Positions 8,546 through 17,808 of a stretch of DNA of 64,000 nt are shown piece by piece. This stretch comes from Pseudarthrobacter sp. MM222 (GTDB lineage Bacteria > Actinomycetota > Actinomycetes > Actinomycetales > Micrococcaceae). The stretch covers positions 3,906,001 to 3,970,000 of the forward strand of contig NZ_OX352321.1 in assembly GCF_947090775.1 (NCBI RefSeq). The letters are read 5' to 3'. The position numbers and the translations under genes are program-made. The notes below the pieces were generated by a model, which saw nothing but the letters and a program-made list of their open reading frames with translations, was not told the DNA's origin and ran no database searches. Each line of letters starts with the position of its first letter. Within the stretch, counting starts at the first letter, position 1.

Positions 8546-8957
8546 TACGGGCGGGGCCTAACATTGCGTCGTGTTTCCGTATACTACGACGATGGGTGGA
8601 TCTGAGACCTTCCGGGGAGGTCTACACGACCGAATACCAATGGGCCTTATGTAAAGTAGAAGTGATCAATTTCAGAATCTGCAAATACCGGGGACCAGTG
8701 AACGATCCCCTTAGAACCAGCGCATAATCCCCTCTCCCCATGGCGCGGCAGAAGCCCAACTACTCCGCTGTGTTCCCGCCGGACCCAGGGCACGACAGGA
8801 TCCAACTGACCGGCTGCGCACAATCGCCAGGTCAGCCCTATCGGGGTTGTACCACAGCTAGCCAACGAATTATGCACAACACTTGTTCGCGCAGAAGCGA
8901 CACCAACTCCGTCACAGGCTAATTGCTTAGTCCCGACACTGATTAGATATAGAGAAT
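8546..8957. other. Intergenic stretch without a gene
   Basis: No frame here has a credible start plus protein character. It is less GC-rich than the genome average and carries the promoter region of the coiled-coil gene that starts at 8958. I see no hairpin or repeat. Confidence 0.4.
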
Positions 8958-10211
8958 ATGAAGGAATCCGAGTTTAGCGCCCATCGTCTGTGGCGGATCG
9001 TTCAGGACGTCATCACTCTCACCGATGCGCCCGAACACGAACGAAGCCTGGACACCCTGGAAGCGATCCAGACAACTCGTTGGATTGCTCAGCAGGTCCA
9101 AGCCTTCAGCGCCTTCGATCCTAGGTTCTACTCGATGAGGCAGATCGACGAGGCTGCGGCACTCTGGCAGGACGTGTATTCGCATCTGATCGAGTACAGA
9201 GAGTCCCCGATGCACGAGTATGTGCTGATGGCACTATCTGCGGCCGAGAGGTGTTTTGAACAGATGGGCGCCTGGCACCGCCCGCCCATGTCCAGCAATG
9301 CTCTGTCAAAACAAGCAAAGCAGGAGTACTCCAGCTTGCGTAAAGAGTCTGAGCATGTCATTTCGGAGCTTCGCAGGCAGCTTGAGTTTGAGCAAACCAA
9401 TGCAAGTAGGAGGGCAGCGGAAACCGCTGGTTCTATTGAGATGTTGGAGAGTGCGGCTAAAATAGCACATCAGGACCTCAAGAATGTGCAGGAGCAGCTC
9501 CGCGTCGAGAAACAGCGGCTGGAGGAGGCCTTTACAAACCACGATGAAATCTTCCGCAGGGCCCAGGCAAGTCGAGATTCTGAGTTCACAAAATGGATCA
9601 AGAACCAGCTGGATTCACTATCGAACCAGACAGAGCCTTTTCTTGAAGATCTGCAAAACCAAAAGGACTCAGGCGAGGAGACTCTGAAAGAAATCCGCAG
9701 CCTCGGTGATCAGACAAAGGTCGCCGCAGGACAGACTACAGGTCACATCTTGGCCGAAAAGTTTGAGTCTTCATCCCAATCAGAGCTGGATTCTGGAAAT
9801 CGCACATTTTGGATCGGTATTGGGGTAGCGCTAGCAGGAGTCGCCTGGCTGGTAATCGTAGCCATTCTGACTTTCGGCGACAGATCTGACTTCAACTGGA
9901 ACTGGCTCGGTCTAAAAATATCGTTGGCTGTGGCACTCGGAGGTGTGGCTACCATCCTGATTAGAAAGGGACAGCAGGCACTTACAAGCGCGCGGACCTA
10001 CAAGCGAACCGAGCTTGAACTTAGATCTATTGGCCCGTTCCTATCGGACATTGGCAACAAGGCGATGGCCGAGGAAGCAAAAGTTGACTTTTTGAAGCGA
10101 ACTTTTGGTAGGTCAGAGGGAAACGGCAGCAACGACAATTCGGAGGCTGCCTTCGGGGCTAAGGCCCTTGACGTTCTCAGTACGGTTGTAGAGCGCTTAC
10201 CCAAGGCTTAG
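8958..10211 (+). CDS. Coiled-coil protein with two C-terminal membrane helices
   Basis: The product has 417 residues. The N-terminal 120 residues are helical and soluble; residues about 120-270 are strongly charged heptad-like sequence (e.g. SEHVISELRRQLEFEQTN, EQLRVEKQRLEEAF), a long coiled coil. Two membrane helices follow (about 283-305 WIGIGVALAGVAWLVIVAIL and about 320-338), then a 75-residue soluble tail. No enzymatic motif is visible. Codon use and base composition are clearly less GC-rich than the flanking genes, and the gene stands alone beside decayed sequence, so recent acquisition is likely. A membrane-associated defence or signalling role is conceivable but unproven. Confidence 0.7.
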   Translation: MKESEFSAHRLWRIVQDVITLTDAPEHERSLDTLEAIQTTRWIAQQVQAFSAFDPRFYSMRQIDEAAALWQDVYSHLIEYRESPMHEYVLMALSAAERCFEQMGAWHRPPMSSNALSKQAKQEYSSLRKESEHVISELRRQLEFEQTNASRRAAETAGSIEMLESAAKIAHQDLKNVQEQLRVEKQRLEEAFTNHDEIFRRAQASRDSEFTKWIKNQLDSLSNQTEPFLEDLQNQKDSGEETLKEIRSLGDQTKVAAGQTTGHILAEKFESSSQSELDSGNRTFWIGIGVALAGVAWLVIVAILTFGDRSDFNWNWLGLKISLAVALGGVATILIRKGQQALTSARTYKRTELELRSIGPFLSDIGNKAMAEEAKVDFLKRTFGRSEGNGSNDNSEAAFGAKALDVLSTVVERLPKA

Positions 10212-10373
10212 AGCGAGCCGGACTCTGAAGGTAGCGCATGATCCTTCAACGACAATGTGAGGAAACACGAGCGGGAGCTTGGTTGTTAGTGTCGGCATTA
10301 CCGTTCTCGCATTTGAGTGCGATACCAGCCGAAACGCCTTTCGAACGAACAGCGGCTGGAACCAAACTCTAGC

Positions 10374-12413
10374 TCAAACCTCCGCCACCGGGGCCGCGAA
10401 CTGCGCCGCGTACAGTGCCGCGTACGCCCCACCCGCGGCCAACAGCGAAGTATGAGTTCCCTGCTCCACGATCTGCCCGGCGTCCATCACCAGGATGAGG
10501 TCGGCGTCGCGGATGGTGGAGAGACGGTGCGCGATCACGAAGCTGGTCCGGTCGCTCCTCAAAGCGCTCATCGCCTTCTGCACCAGCACCTCGGTGCGGG
10601 TGTCCACCGAGCTCGTGGCCTCGTCCAGGATCAGCACGGACGGCCGGGCCAGGAACGCCCGGGCAATCGTAAGCAGCTGCTTCTCCCCGGCGGAGACATT
10701 GGAGCCTTCGTCTTCGAGCACCGTGTCGTAGCCCTCGGGCAGGGACCGGACGAAGCGGTCCACGTACGTCGCGCGGGCCGCCTCCAGGATCTCCTCCTCC
10801 GAGGCGGAAGGCCGGCCGTAGGCGATGTTGTCCCGGATGGATCCGCCGAACAGCCACGTGTCCTGCAGCACCATGCCCATCCGCGAGCGCAGCTCGTTGC
10901 GGGTCATCTCGGTGACGTCCACGCCGTCAAGGGTGATCCGCCCGGCGTCGATCTCGTAGAAGCGCATCATCAAGTTCACCAGGGTGGTCTTGCCCGCCCC
11001 GGTCGGGCCCACAATGGCCACGGTCTGCCCCGGCTCGGCCACCAGGCTCAGGGAAGAGATCAGCGGCTTGTCCGGTGAATAGGAGAAGGACACGTCCTCG
11101 AACACCAGCCGGCCCCGGCCCCCGGAAGGAGCAACACCAGCAGCAGGGTCCGGCGACTGCTCGTCTGTGTCCAGCAGCTCGAACACCCGCTCCGCCGACG
11201 CCACCCCGGACTGCAGCAGGTTGGCCATCGAGCCCAGCTGGGCCAGCGGCTGGGTGAACTGCCGCGAGTATTGGATGAACGCCTGCACATCACCCAGCTG
11301 CATCGCCCCGGACGCCACCTGCAGCCCGCCCACCACGGCGATCCCCACATAGACCAGGTTCCCGATGAACGTCATGGCCGGCATGATCAGCCCGGAAATG
11401 AACTGCGCGCCGAAGCTGGCCTGGTACAGCTCCGCGTTCTTCTGCCGGAACCGCTCCTCCACTTCCCGCTGGCGGCCGAACACCTTCACCAGCGCGTGCC
11501 CGGTGTAAGTTTCCTCGATCTGCCCATTTAACTCACCTGTGTGCTTCCACTGCGCCACGAACAGCTTCTGCGAGCGCTTGGCAATCACGGCCGTGGTCAC
11601 GAGCGTCAGCGGAATGGTCACCAGCGCAATCAGCGCCAGCGTGGGCGAGAGCAGGAGCATCATCACCAGCACGCCCGCCACGGTCAGCAGCGAGGTCACG
11701 GCCTGGCTGATGGACTGCTGCAGGCTTTGCGAGATGTTGTCGACGTCGTTGGTCACCCGGCTGAGCAGCTCGCCGCGCTGGATCGAATCGAAGTAGCGCA
11801 GCGGCAGCTTATTGATCTTCTCCTCGATCCGCTCGCGCAGCCGGAACACCGTGCGCTGCACAACCCCATTAAGGACATAGGCCTGCACCCAGCCGAACGC
11901 GGAGGCCAGCACATACAGCGCCAGCGCCCAGAGCAGCACGTTGGACAGGGCGGTGAAGTCGATCCCGGTGCCGGGCGTCAGCGTCATGGCGCTGAGCATG
12001 TCCGCTTTCTGGTTCTCCCCCGCGGCGCGCAGCTGCGCGATCAGCTCCGTCTGGCTCACCCCGGGCGGCAGCTCCTTGGACACGACGCCCGCGAAGATCA
12101 GGTTGGTGCCCTCGCCTAGGAGCCGCGGCCCGATCACCGAGAACGCCACACTCACGACGGCGAGCACCAGGACCAGTACCAGCCACAGCCGTTCCGGACG
12201 CAGCTGGCCCAGCAGCCGCCGGGCCGAGGGCCCGAAGTTCATCGCCTTCTCCGCGGGGATGTTCATCCCGGCGAAGGGTCCGCCGCGGCCTGGCCCACCT
12301 GCGGGCCGTGGAATGCGTTCGACGGCGGGCGCCGAGCCGGGCGCCCCGGCGCCCCCGCCGCCGGCGGGCCGCGAGGGCACCGGCGCGGGGGTGGCCCTAT
12401 CCGTGGCACTCAT
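10374..12413 (-). CDS. ABC exporter half-transporter (catalytically complete ATPase half)
   Basis: This 679-residue protein fuses a type I exporter membrane domain (about residues 80-410) to an ATP-binding domain. The latter has GPTGAGKTT (Walker A), VSAGEKQ (signature) and SVLILDEATSS (Walker B with the catalytic Glu), followed by the His switch AHRLS. An unusual Pro/Gly/Ala-rich N-terminal tail of about 50 residues precedes the first helix. The gene overlaps the upstream partner by four bases, and together they would form a heterodimeric exporter for drugs, lipids or peptides (compare TmrAB, BmrCD). This half carries the consensus Walker B glutamate. The substrate cannot be told from sequence. 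Confidence 0.9.
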   Translation of the reverse strand: MSATDRATPAPVPSRPAGGGGAGAPGSAPAVERIPRPAGGPGRGGPFAGMNIPAEKAMNFGPSARRLLGQLRPERLWLVLVLVLAVVSVAFSVIGPRLLGEGTNLIFAGVVSKELPPGVSQTELIAQLRAAGENQKADMLSAMTLTPGTGIDFTALSNVLLWALALYVLASAFGWVQAYVLNGVVQRTVFRLRERIEEKINKLPLRYFDSIQRGELLSRVTNDVDNISQSLQQSISQAVTSLLTVAGVLVMMLLLSPTLALIALVTIPLTLVTTAVIAKRSQKLFVAQWKHTGELNGQIEETYTGHALVKVFGRQREVEERFRQKNAELYQASFGAQFISGLIMPAMTFIGNLVYVGIAVVGGLQVASGAMQLGDVQAFIQYSRQFTQPLAQLGSMANLLQSGVASAERVFELLDTDEQSPDPAAGVAPSGGRGRLVFEDVSFSYSPDKPLISSLSLVAEPGQTVAIVGPTGAGKTTLVNLMMRFYEIDAGRITLDGVDVTEMTRNELRSRMGMVLQDTWLFGGSIRDNIAYGRPSASEEEILEAARATYVDRFVRSLPEGYDTVLEDEGSNVSAGEKQLLTIARAFLARPSVLILDEATSSVDTRTEVLVQKAMSALRSDRTSFVIAHRLSTIRDADLILVMDAGQIVEQGTHTSLLAAGGAYAALYAAQFAAPVAEV

Positions 12414-14149
12414 GCCGCCTCCTCCGCCGCGAGCTGCGAGTTCACGATCTCCTGGTACGTCGGCGAGGTCTCCAGCAGCTCAAGGTGCGTGCCCTGCCCG
12501 ACGATCCTGCCGTCGTCGAGCACCAGGATCTGCTCGGCGTCGAGAATGCTGGAGACCCGCTGGGCGATGATCACCAGGGTGGCGCCGGCGGTGTGCTGTT
12601 TGAGTGCCTGCCGGAGCCGGGCGTCCGTGGCGGTGTCCAGCGAGGAGAACGAGTCGTCAAAGATGTAGAGCTCGGGCCGTTTCACCAGTGCGCGGGCTAT
12701 CGCGATCCGCTGCCGCTGCCCGCCGGAGACGTTGGTGCCGCCCTGCGAGATGGGCGCGTCCAGCCCGCCCTCCATCTCCCGGACGAAGTCCTCCGCCTGC
12801 GCTATCCCCAGCGCCCGCCAGAGTTCGTCCTCGCTGGCGTCGGGTTTGCCGTAGAGCAGGTTGCTGCGCACCGTGCCGGAGAACAGGTACGGCCGCTGCG
12901 GGACCAGGCCGATGTGCCCCCAGAGCAGGTCTGGGTGCAGCTCGCGCACGTCCACGCCATCAATAAGCACGGCGCCAGCCGTCGCGTCGAAAAGCCGGGG
13001 CATCAGGTTCACTAGCGTGGTCTTGCCGGAGCCGGTGGCGCCGATGATCGCCGTCGTCTGCCCGGCGCGGGCGGTGAAGCTGATCCCGGCGAGGACCGGG
13101 GCCTCGGCACCCGGGTAGGCGAACCCGACGTCGTGCATCTGGAGCTCACCGCGGCCGGTGCGGCCGGCAAAGCTGACCGGATGCTCCGGCGGCCGGACGC
13201 TGGACTCGGTGCCGAGCACCTCGCCGATCCGGTCCGCCGAGACCGCCGCGCGCGGAATCATGATCGCCATGAAGGTGGCCATCATGACGGACATCAGGAT
13301 CTGCATGAGGTAGCTCAGGAACGCGATCAGGGTGCCCACCTGCATGGAGCCGTCCTCAATCCGGAACGCGCCGAACCAGATCACCGCCACGCTGGAGACG
13401 TTCAGCACCAGCATCACCACCGGGAACGCGAGCGCCATCAGCCGCCCGGCGCGCAGGGCCGTGTCCGAGACGTCCGCGTTGGCTTTCCCGAAGCGGGCGG
13501 TCTCGATCTCCTCCCGCACGAAGGCGCGGACCACGCGGATGCCGGTGAGCTGTTCGCGGAGCACCCGGTTCACGGTGTCGATCCGGGTCTGCATCAGCCG
13601 GAACAGCGGAACCATCCGGGTGATGATCAGCGCGATGCCGATAATCAGCACGGGCACGCTCACCGCGATCAGCCAGGACAGCTGCGCGTCCTGCCGGATC
13701 GCCATGATCACCCCGCCGATGCTGAGCATGGGCGCCGCCACCATCATGGTCGCGGACATCAGCACCAGCTGCTGGACCTGCTGGACGTCGTTGGTGGAGC
13801 GGGTGATCAGGCTCGGGGCGCCGAAGCGGGTGACCTCCTGCTCAGAAAACTCCGCCACCCGGCTGAAGATTGAGCCGCGCAGGTCCCTGCCCATCCCCAT
13901 TGCGGCCTTCGCGCCGAAGTACACGGCGGCGATCGCACACGCGATCTGCAGCAGGGTGACCAGCAGCATCACGCCGCCGGTGCCCAGGATGTAGCCGGTG
14001 TTGCCCTTCGCGACGCCCTCATCGATGATGTCCGCGTTGAGGGTGGGCAGGTACAGCGAGGCAATGGACTGCGCCAGCTGGAAGACGACGACGGCGAGCA
14101 GCAGCCGCCGCTGCGGCCCCAGATATTCGACGAGCAGTTTCCAGAGCAT
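12410..14149 (-). CDS. ABC exporter half-transporter (degenerate ATPase half)
   Basis: The product has 579 residues: six predicted membrane helices, then an ATPase domain with GATGSGKTT, a perfect NVSGGQRQ signature and ELYIFDDSFSSLD as Walker B. The residue after the Walker B Asp is Asp instead of the catalytic Glu, and the switch reads AQRVS rather than xHRxS. In known heterodimeric exporters such substitutions mark the non-hydrolysing site. The gene is first in a two-gene operon; the downstream half overlaps by ATGA. Expression probably starts from the 60 or so bases before 14149. Confidence 0.9.
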   Translation of the reverse strand: MLWKLLVEYLGPQRRLLLAVVVFQLAQSIASLYLPTLNADIIDEGVAKGNTGYILGTGGVMLLVTLLQIACAIAAVYFGAKAAMGMGRDLRGSIFSRVAEFSEQEVTRFGAPSLITRSTNDVQQVQQLVLMSATMMVAAPMLSIGGVIMAIRQDAQLSWLIAVSVPVLIIGIALIITRMVPLFRLMQTRIDTVNRVLREQLTGIRVVRAFVREEIETARFGKANADVSDTALRAGRLMALAFPVVMLVLNVSSVAVIWFGAFRIEDGSMQVGTLIAFLSYLMQILMSVMMATFMAIMIPRAAVSADRIGEVLGTESSVRPPEHPVSFAGRTGRGELQMHDVGFAYPGAEAPVLAGISFTARAGQTTAIIGATGSGKTTLVNLMPRLFDATAGAVLIDGVDVRELHPDLLWGHIGLVPQRPYLFSGTVRSNLLYGKPDASEDELWRALGIAQAEDFVREMEGGLDAPISQGGTNVSGGQRQRIAIARALVKRPELYIFDDSFSSLDTATDARLRQALKQHTAGATLVIIAQRVSSILDAEQILVLDDGRIVGQGTHLELLETSPTYQEIVNSQLAAEEAA

Positions 14150-14553
14150 CCGTACTCCCAGCCACGTGCCTCACGAAGCGATCCGAACGCCAGTCTACGT
14201 CCGCTGTTGCCGTGCAGTTGCTGGGAGTTTGCCATGAGCCTCGGCGCGTACCAAAGGCCGCCTATCCGGCGGCCAGTAGGCCCTTGCGGGTCCACAAGGG
14301 CGGTGCTATAAATCCCATATCGGCCGGTACAACCCCGGCCGGCACCGTCCCCTTCAAGGATCCAGGGAGGCCCGTAGAGGTCATCGACACCAGCTCACGG
14401 CCTATATCGATCCGGGACGGGATGCACCCACGCCACCCACCCGCACAGGGGTTTCCGGCAGCGAAAGCGGCCGGGACTTCCATCACCCAACGCTGCAACG
14501 GGGAACGGCAGCAGGCATCCGGAGCCACTTATCCGGCTGTAGATGGGATCACG
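14150..14553. other. Intergenic stretch with a small hairpin
   Basis: Between the divergent ABC exporter operon and the small membrane protein. It contains the promoter of the exporter operon and a 7-bp hairpin (GCCCTTG/CAAGGGC, 14280-14301). The long open frame that runs through it on the plus strand is rich in Pro/Gly/Arg and has no protein character, so I do not call it coding. Confidence 0.4.
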
Positions 14554-14802
14554 GTGGACCAAACCACCTTCATTGCCTACGCCGCGGGCTACATCGCGGC
14601 GGTGTTCGGTGTTTTTCTTTTGTACCTCCCGCTGCTTATCGGCATCGGCCTGCTCCTGCTCTTGGCAGGTTCGGTCAGTCTGGTGCTCCTCCTCCTCAAG
14701 GCCGTGACGGTGGGGCTGTACCGGTTCCTGGCGCGGGAGCTCCGTACCCCTACCAGGCGCCTGCACGGCGGCCCGGGTGGCGAGAGGCTGCTTCCGCACT
14801 GA
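14554..14802 (+). CDS. Small membrane protein, 82 aa
   Basis: From the GTG at 14554 the product reads MDQTTFIAYAAGYIAAVFGV and then two adjacent hydrophobic helices (residues about 8-28 and 30-55), followed by a basic tail (RFLARELRTPTRRL). The positive-inside rule puts the tail in the cytoplasm. The reading frame is open further upstream but that part is non-coding in character, so I chose the GTG just before the hydrophobic segment. The ribosome binding site is weak. The function is unknown. Confidence 0.5.
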   Translation: MDQTTFIAYAAGYIAAVFGVFLLYLPLLIGIGLLLLLAGSVSLVLLLLKAVTVGLYRFLARELRTPTRRLHGGPGGERLLPH

Positions 14803-14913
14803 GGGATTCAGATGAATCTGGAACAGTGACCCGCGTGTGGCTTGGACATGCCAATAGCTGGGGCATACGGTTCAGGAAACCCCTCCCTCGCTGATCGGAA
14901 GATCCTGAACTCA

Positions 14914-15822
14914 ATGACCACCTCCGGACCGCAGCAGCCCCCGACGTCGGGAGGCTCCAGCCGCGCCCCGCTTGTCTGGGTTGCCGCCGCCCTTGTGCTG
15001 TTCGCCGCCCTGACTACCGCCGTCGTCCGCACCGGACCGGACCCCCGTACGGACTTCCTGGCCTCCGTGGAGAGCCAGTTCCAGCCGGCCCCGGCGGCGG
15101 CGGAGGCCCCGGTCCCGGCCAATCCCATGAACTCCGCGGCCCTGGACGCGGAGATCCAGCGGATCATAAGCGAGCACGGCGGGTACCGGGTCGGCGTCGC
15201 GCTGGTGGACAACGGCGGCGGGGACCCGACGGTCTACGGCGATGCCACCCCCTACTCCGCGGCCAGCACCGCCAAAATCATCACCGCTGCCGCCTACTAC
15301 CATCTGGTGGAAACCGGGGAGAAGTCCCTCGACGTGCCGCTGGGCAGCTTCGACGCAGCGTTCCAGCTCAAGGCCATGATCAACACCAGCAGCGACGATT
15401 CCTGGCTGCTGCTCATGCAGGACATCGGCTACCCCCGATTGATCGAGTACGCGGCGTCGGTGGGCCTGCAGTACGACCCGGAACAGAACCTTGTGGCACC
15501 GGGGGACATGGCGCTCCTGCTCCGGCAGCTTTCAACCGGGACGCTGCTCAACCCGGAGCACACTGAGGAACTGCTGGGCTACATGCAGCAGACCAACAAT
15601 GAGCGCCTCATCCCGGCCGCGGTGGACCCGGAGATCACGGTGCAGCACAAGTACGGCGAGGTAGAGGGGTACGTCCACGATGCGTCCATCCTGAGCGCCG
15701 ATGGCCGCTCCTACTCCTTGGTCATCTACACGTGGGGCGAGGACGCGGTCGAAAGCGAGGAGCGGCTGGCCGTCATCCACGAGCTGACGCGCACCGTCTG
15801 CGGGACGCTATTCGGTAGCTAA
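14914..15822 (+). CDS. Beta-lactamase-like serine hydrolase, membrane-anchored or secreted
   Basis: The product has 302 residues from ATG 14914 (an upstream ATG at 14842 lacks a ribosome binding site). A single hydrophobic segment (VWVAAALVLFAALTTAVV) near residue 25 acts as signal anchor. The catalytic domain keeps the active-site serine in ASTAKIIT (SxxK), an SxD/N-like SSDDSW in place of SDN, and HKYG in place of the KTG strand. This is the class A beta-lactamase/D-Ala-D-Ala-peptidase fold with divergent motifs, so a true lactamase is not assured. It is a clear paralogue of the minus-strand gene at 29542-30492 (shared STAK, SW.L, HKYG.. and IPAAV segments). Confidence 0.8.
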   Translation: MTTSGPQQPPTSGGSSRAPLVWVAAALVLFAALTTAVVRTGPDPRTDFLASVESQFQPAPAAAEAPVPANPMNSAALDAEIQRIISEHGGYRVGVALVDNGGGDPTVYGDATPYSAASTAKIITAAAYYHLVETGEKSLDVPLGSFDAAFQLKAMINTSSDDSWLLLMQDIGYPRLIEYAASVGLQYDPEQNLVAPGDMALLLRQLSTGTLLNPEHTEELLGYMQQTNNERLIPAAVDPEITVQHKYGEVEGYVHDASILSADGRSYSLVIYTWGEDAVESEERLAVIHELTRTVCGTLFGS

Positions 15823-15843
15823 GGGTTCGGAAGCTAACGGAGC

Positions 15844-15877
15844 CGGCAGTCAACGGCGCAGGAACTGACTGCTGCCG
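15844..15877 (+). terminator. Imperfect hairpin after the serine hydrolase gene
   Basis: CGGCAGTCA at 15844-15852 can pair with TGACTGCTGCCG at 15866-15877 with a two-base bulge, and TCTCTTGT follows. The position, 22 bases after the stop at 15822, fits a weak intrinsic terminator. Not certain. Confidence 0.35.
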
Positions 15878-15956
15878 TCTCTTGTGTCCCCCGGGCCAAT
15901 GCCCCTAGCGTGAAGGCGTTCCCGGTTCCGGAAACTTCCTCACGAAAGGCTGCCCC

Positions 15957-16766
15957 ATGGAAGACACCACCAGCTTCCTGCCCGCCACGGCGATCGTCAC
16001 CGGTTCGGATTCCGGCATAGGCCGCGCCACGGCCGTGGCCCTGGCGAAGTCCGGATTGGACGTGGGGGTCACCTGGCATTCGGACCAGCAGGGCGCCGAG
16101 GAGACTGCCGATGAGGTCCGCGGCCTGGGAGCCCGGGCCGTGGTGCGGCGTCTGGACACCACCGATGTCCGCGGCGCCGCGGCCACGATCGATGAGCTGG
16201 CCGACGAGCTGGGCGGGGTGGACGTGTTCGTGAACAATGCCGGCACCGGCGACGGCGTGAAGTTTCTGGACCTCGACGTCGACACCTGGATGCGGACTTT
16301 GGATACCAACCTCAACGGCGCCTTCGTCTGCCTGCAGGCCGCGGCCCGGCGCATGGTCCAGCAGGGCCGGGGCGGACGCATCATTGCCGTCACCAGCGTC
16401 CATGAGTTCCAGCCGAGGGTCGGCGCCGCGGCCTATGACGCGTCCAAGCACGGTCTGGGCGGGCTGATCAAGACCATGGCCCTGGAGCTCGCCGAGTACG
16501 GCATCACGGCCAACAACGTGGCGCCAGGCGAGATCGCCACTCCCATGACCGGGCAGACGGACCAGGACCCGACGAAGACCGACCGGCCCGGCGTTCCCCT
16601 GGGAAGGCCGGGAGACGCCCGGGAAGTAGCGGCCGTCATCGCGTTCCTGGCCTCCCCCGCCTCGAGCTATGTCACGGGCGCTTCGTGGGCAGTGGACGGC
16701 GGCATGCTGCAGATGGGCCCGCAGGCCGGTTCGCACATCACGGGCCACGACTGGCGGAAGGGTTAG
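15957..16766 (+). CDS. Short-chain dehydrogenase/reductase, 269 aa
   Basis: A complete classical SDR. The cofactor loop TGSDSGIG lies at residues 15-22, NNAG in the middle, a Ser in TSVHEF and the catalytic YDASK pair further on, and the C-terminus ends in DGGMLQMGPQ plus a charged tail. TWHSDQQ after the second strand, with a charged residue downstream, leaves NAD versus NADP preference open. The ATG at 15957 is preceded by AAAGG (about 10 bases upstream). Substrate unknown; the gene stands alone, with no cofactor pathway around it. The C-terminal extension (SHITGHDWRKG) is typical for a subgroup of actinobacterial SDRs. Confidence 0.85.
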   Translation: MEDTTSFLPATAIVTGSDSGIGRATAVALAKSGLDVGVTWHSDQQGAEETADEVRGLGARAVVRRLDTTDVRGAAATIDELADELGGVDVFVNNAGTGDGVKFLDLDVDTWMRTLDTNLNGAFVCLQAAARRMVQQGRGGRIIAVTSVHEFQPRVGAAAYDASKHGLGGLIKTMALELAEYGITANNVAPGEIATPMTGQTDQDPTKTDRPGVPLGRPGDAREVAAVIAFLASPASSYVTGASWAVDGGMLQMGPQAGSHITGHDWRKG

Positions 16767-17127
16767 GTCGACCTACCGCGGCGGGTGCTAGCCGGGGCCG
16801 GCCCTCGGCAGGCCTTTCCGTGCCGCACCAGTCCTCCGAAAAGCTTTCCGTGAAGGGTGGCGCCCGCAGGCATCTAGGAGCAAGATAAGGGAACCGGATC
16901 CAACGCTCATAACGGACGCCGGAAAATCGTACACGGACACTAACCGTGTCCGCTCCACGCCCGCAACCCGGGCGCATCGAGGCTGCTGGGGCCTCGGGAT
17001 ACCTCCCAGCTCACGTGCAGGAGACGCCGCAGTTTTGGAGTCGGCCTGAGAATCCGGAAATAGTGCCAGGAGCGAGAACGACGAACCTCCGGCCGGTGCC
17101 GGAGACCCGGGCCTTCCAGGGGGTCAC
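16767..17127. other. Intergenic stretch before the two-component system
   Basis: No gene is visible. It holds the promoter of the response regulator gene and a small 7-bp hairpin (CGGACAC at 16934-16940, GTGTCCG at 16946-16952) that could be an operator or a weak terminator of the SDR gene. No T-run follows the hairpin. Confidence 0.4.
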
Positions 17128-17793
17128 GTGATCCGAATACTTATTGCCGAAGACGAAGAACGTATCTCCCGGTTCATTGAGAAGGGGCTGCGGGCGGCCG
17201 GTTACGCGCCCACAGTCGTCGCGGATGGCGTGAAAGCCGTGGACTACGCGTCAAGTGGCGAATTCGACCTCCTGCTGCTCGACGTCGGGCTCCCCCGTCT
17301 GGACGGCTTCACGGTCCTGTCGACCTTGCGCCAGGCGCAGATTGGCATCCCGGTGATTTTCCTGACAGCCCGCGGCTCCGCCGCGGACACCGTGGCCGCG
17401 CTGGAGGGCGGCGCGGATGACTACATGGTTAAGCCTTTCCGCTTTGAGGAACTCGTCGCCCGGATCAGGGCCCGGCTGCGGCCGGGGGAAAACGGGGATC
17501 CGCCCGTGGGCAACGTCCTTCGCTACGGCGCACTGGAACTCAACCTGCACACCCACTCGGTGAGCATCGGGGACAAAACCGTGGAACTTTCGGCCCGCGA
17601 GTTCGCGCTGGTCGAGATGTTCTTGCTCCACCCGGGGCAGGTCCTGAGCCGGCAACAACTCCTGAGCCGCGTGTGGGGCTACGACTTTGACGGCACTTCC
17701 AACGTGGTGGATGTGTATGTGCGCCAGCTACGGATGAAGCTTGGCGCCGACCATATCGTCACCACCCGCGGCGCCGGATACCGCCTCGGCTAG
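17128..17793 (+). CDS. OmpR/PhoB-type response regulator
   Basis: A 221-residue regulator: receiver domain with acidic pocket E8/D9, phospho-acceptor Asp52 (LLLLDVGLP) and Lys about 102 (MVKPFRF), then a winged-helix effector domain ending in VDVYVRQLRMKLG and VTTRGAGYRLG. These are all the usual residues. The GTG start follows AGGGGG by four bases. It is 15 bases upstream of the histidine kinase gene and the pair is followed 110-115 bases later by the glycosyltransferase operon, which it may control. The ligand sensed is unknown. Confidence 0.92.
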   Translation: MIRILIAEDEERISRFIEKGLRAAGYAPTVVADGVKAVDYASSGEFDLLLLDVGLPRLDGFTVLSTLRQAQIGIPVIFLTARGSAADTVAALEGGADDYMVKPFRFEELVARIRARLRPGENGDPPVGNVLRYGALELNLHTHSVSIGDKTVELSAREFALVEMFLLHPGQVLSRQQLLSRVWGYDFDGTSNVVDVYVRQLRMKLGADHIVTTRGAGYRLG

Positions 17794-17808
17794 AAAGAAG
17801 ATGAATCA

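Noticed and set aside
8647..8877. 76-codon minus-strand frame in the gap before 8958
   Set aside because: No ribosome binding site, no recognisable motif and Trp/Arg-rich composition typical of non-coding frames.
14212..14553. 114 extra residues before the small membrane protein at 14554
   Set aside because: The sequence is Pro/Gly/Arg-rich, has no ribosome binding site and no fold pattern.
16934..16952. Hairpin CGGACAC/GTGTCCG as a terminator
   Set aside because: Too short and without a T-run; could as well be an operator, so it is only mentioned in the intergenic entry.
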